From Pseudomonas umsongensis (GTDB lineage Bacteria; Pseudomonadota; Gammaproteobacteria; Pseudomonadales; Pseudomonadaceae): a stretch of DNA of 64,000 bases. Of this stretch, positions 62,640 through 64,000 are shown one piece after another. The position numbers and the translations under genes are program-made. The stretch spans positions 806,001-870,000 of the forward strand of contig NZ_NIWU01000002.1 of assembly GCF_002236105.1 (NCBI RefSeq), in the 5' to 3' direction. The notes under the pieces were generated by a model, which was not told the DNA's origin, did no database searches, and was given only the letters and a program-made list of their open reading frames with translations. How positions within the stretch are numbered: position 1 is the first letter of the stretch; every line of letters starts with the position of its first letter.

Positions 62640-63980
62640 GTGTTTTCCGAATTCGCCTTGCACGAACGCCTGCTCAAAGCCGTGGCCGAGCTTAAATTTG
62701 TCGAGCCAACGCCAGTGCAAGCAGCGGCTATTCCGCTGGCGCTCCAAGGGCGTGACCTGCGGGTGACAGCGCAAACCGGTAGCGGCAAGACCGCTGCATT
62801 TGTCTTGCCGATCCTCAACCGCTTGATCGGCCCGGCCAAGATCCGTGTCAGCATCAAGACCCTGATCCTGCTGCCAACCCGCGAGCTGGCCCAACAAACC
62901 TTGAAAGAGGTTGAACGCTTCGCGCAGTTCACCTTCATCAAGTCCGGCCTGATCACCGGCGGTGAAGACTTCAAGGTCCAGGCTGCCATGCTGCGCAAGG
63001 TGCCTGACATCCTGATCGGTACGCCGGGGCGGATGATTGAGCAACTGAACGCCGGTAACCTCGATTTGAAAGAAGTCGAAGTGCTGGTGCTCGACGAAGC
63101 CGACCGCATGCTCGACATGGGTTTCGCCGAAGACGTGCAGCGTCTGGTGGACGAGTGCACCAACCGCCAGCAGACCATGTTGTTCTCCGCCACCACCGGT
63201 GGTTCTGGCTTGCGCGAGATGGTCGCCAAGGTGTTGAACAACCCTGAGCACCTGCAGCTCAACGCGGTCAGCCAGCTGAACGAGACCACCCGTCAGCAGA
63301 TCATCACCGCTGACCACAACCAGCACAAAGAACAGATCGTCAACTGGCTGCTGGCCAACGAGACCTACCAGAAGGCCATCGTCTTCACCAACACCCGGGC
63401 CATGGCCGACCGCATCTATGGCCGCCTGGTAGCCCAGGAATACAAGGCGTTCGTGCTGCACGGCGACAAGGACCAGAAGGATCGCAAACTGGCGATCGAC
63501 CGTCTGAAGCAGGGTGGGGTGAAAATCCTCGTGGCTACCGACGTTGCCGCTCGCGGCCTGGACGTGGACGGCCTGGACCTGGTGATCAACTTCGACATGC
63601 CGCGCAGCGGCGACGAATACGTACACCGTATCGGTCGTACTGGCCGCGCCGGCAACGATGGCCTGGCCATCTCGCTGATCTGCCACGGCGACTGGAACCT
63701 GATGTCGAGCATCGAGCGCTACCTCAAGCAGAGCTTCGAGCGTCGCACCATCAAGGAAGTCAAAGGCGCTTACGGCGGACCGAAAAAGGTCAAGGCCTCC
63801 GGCAAGGCTGTCGGCGTGAAGAAGAAAAAGACCGACGCCAAGGGCGACAAGAAAAAAGTCGCCGCCAAGACTCCAACCAAGCGCAAGAGCGTCAACCGGC
63901 CCAAGAGCGACTCTCTGGTCAGCAAAGACGGAATGGCCCCGCTCAAGCGTCGCAAGCCAGAAGCGCCGGCCGCTGAGTAA
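62640..63980 (+). CDS. DEAD-box RNA helicase, SrmB/RhlE-like
   Basis: 446 residues. GTG start with GAGGT ten bases upstream, giving the N-terminus FSEFALHERLLKAV. Q-motif FVEPTPVQAAAIP, Walker A AQTGSGKT (~44-51), PTRELAQQ, VLDEADRMLDMGF (DEAD box ~143) and SATTGG, then HRIGRTGRAG (~328). The last ~75 residues are a Lys/Ala-rich basic tail (KVKASGKAVGVKKKKT) that should bind RNA nonspecifically. A role in ribosome assembly or RNA turnover is likely. Divergent from the channel gene. Confidence 0.9.
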   Translation: MFSEFALHERLLKAVAELKFVEPTPVQAAAIPLALQGRDLRVTAQTGSGKTAAFVLPILNRLIGPAKIRVSIKTLILLPTRELAQQTLKEVERFAQFTFIKSGLITGGEDFKVQAAMLRKVPDILIGTPGRMIEQLNAGNLDLKEVEVLVLDEADRMLDMGFAEDVQRLVDECTNRQQTMLFSATTGGSGLREMVAKVLNNPEHLQLNAVSQLNETTRQQIITADHNQHKEQIVNWLLANETYQKAIVFTNTRAMADRIYGRLVAQEYKAFVLHGDKDQKDRKLAIDRLKQGGVKILVATDVAARGLDVDGLDLVINFDMPRSGDEYVHRIGRTGRAGNDGLAISLICHGDWNLMSSIERYLKQSFERRTIKEVKGAYGGPKKVKASGKAVGVKKKKTDAKGDKKKVAAKTPTKRKSVNRPKSDSLVSKDGMAPLKRRKPEAPAAE

Positions 63981-64000
63981 GCACCTCGGCTAGCCCAATA

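Noticed and set aside
61149..63686. Very long minus-strand frame (845 codons) as a single large channel protein
   Set aside because: The first ~410 codons are antisense to the DEAD-box helicase. The MscS-like protein begins at the ATG at 62447.
1..64000. tRNA, rRNA, riboswitch or known small RNA genes
   Set aside because: No tRNA cloverleaf, rRNA segment or recognisable riboswitch core was found by reading the intergenic regions; without a covariance-model search small RNAs cannot be excluded.

Overview
The window looks like chromosomal DNA of a Pseudomonas, most likely of the P. fluorescens group. Evidence: high-GC codon use, many intergenic inverted repeats built on the CTGTAGGAGCTGCCGCAGG and GCGTGGGAACGATC motifs, and gene pairs typical of the genus (aceK next to hrpA, a Porin_5-type porin, a PA3286-like KAS III, a MoxR/VWA pair). 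No rRNA, tRNA, CRISPR array, prophage or plasmid gene was seen. The only transposase is an IS4-family element at the left edge, whose left end lies outside the window.

Layout. 1-11.2 kb: IS4 element, then mostly housekeeping or conserved genes (nitroreductase, YcgN, a degenerate M61-like protein, SpoU-type methyltransferase, YajD, spermidine-synthase-like protein, cyclic-nucleotide-binding protein, oligopeptidase B, YafJ, DUF2937). 11.2-16 kb: a LysR regulator divergent from an MFS-pxpA-pxpB-pxpC operon for 5-oxoproline use. 16-21.7 kb: VWA/MoxR pair, DUF748 protein, cysK, lpxO. 21.9-25.1 kb: dTDP-rhamnose genes rfbB-rfbD-rfbA with no rfbC, followed by an unrecognised 54-residue ORF. 25.2-39.2 kb: two DMT exporters flank a catabolic island. 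It holds a LysR regulator, a tripartite tricarboxylate transporter (TctC-TctB-TctA), an ACS-type MFS carrier, a lactonase-like amidohydrolase, a PdxA-family dehydrogenase, a rhamnonate-dehydratase-like enolase, an AraD1/XylX-like FAH protein and a 2-oxoglutarate-semialdehyde dehydrogenase. 39.3-46.5 kb: aceK, hrpA and a KAS III enzyme. 46.7-55.7 kb: porin, acyltransferase-like protein, aquaporin, ABC exporter, cyclophilin, hydrolase, LysR, a small exported protein and azoreductase. 55.9-57.4 kb: a gene-free block of three tandem copies of a ~480-bp repeat. 57.5-64 kb: DMT transporter, acetolactate synthase, YcaC hydrolase, YbdG-like mechanosensitive channel and DEAD-box helicase.

How the genes fit together. 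The 26-38 kb island reads as a complete sugar-acid pathway: uptake by TctABC and/or the MFS carrier, lactone opening by the amidohydrolase, two successive dehydrations, and oxidation to 2-oxoglutarate (Weimberg-type logic). An 18-bp T-N11-A operator-like sequence occurs 16/18 identical in the tct/MFS divergent promoter and in front of the dehydratase operon, with a third weaker copy. This suggests one regulator, plausibly the island's own LysR protein, controls all three transcripts. The substrate is not settled, and a PdxA-family dehydrogenase without its usual DUF1537 kinase makes the pathway unusual. This is the best candidate for an undescribed system here; the tandem repeat block and the orphan small ORF after rfbA are the next most interesting.
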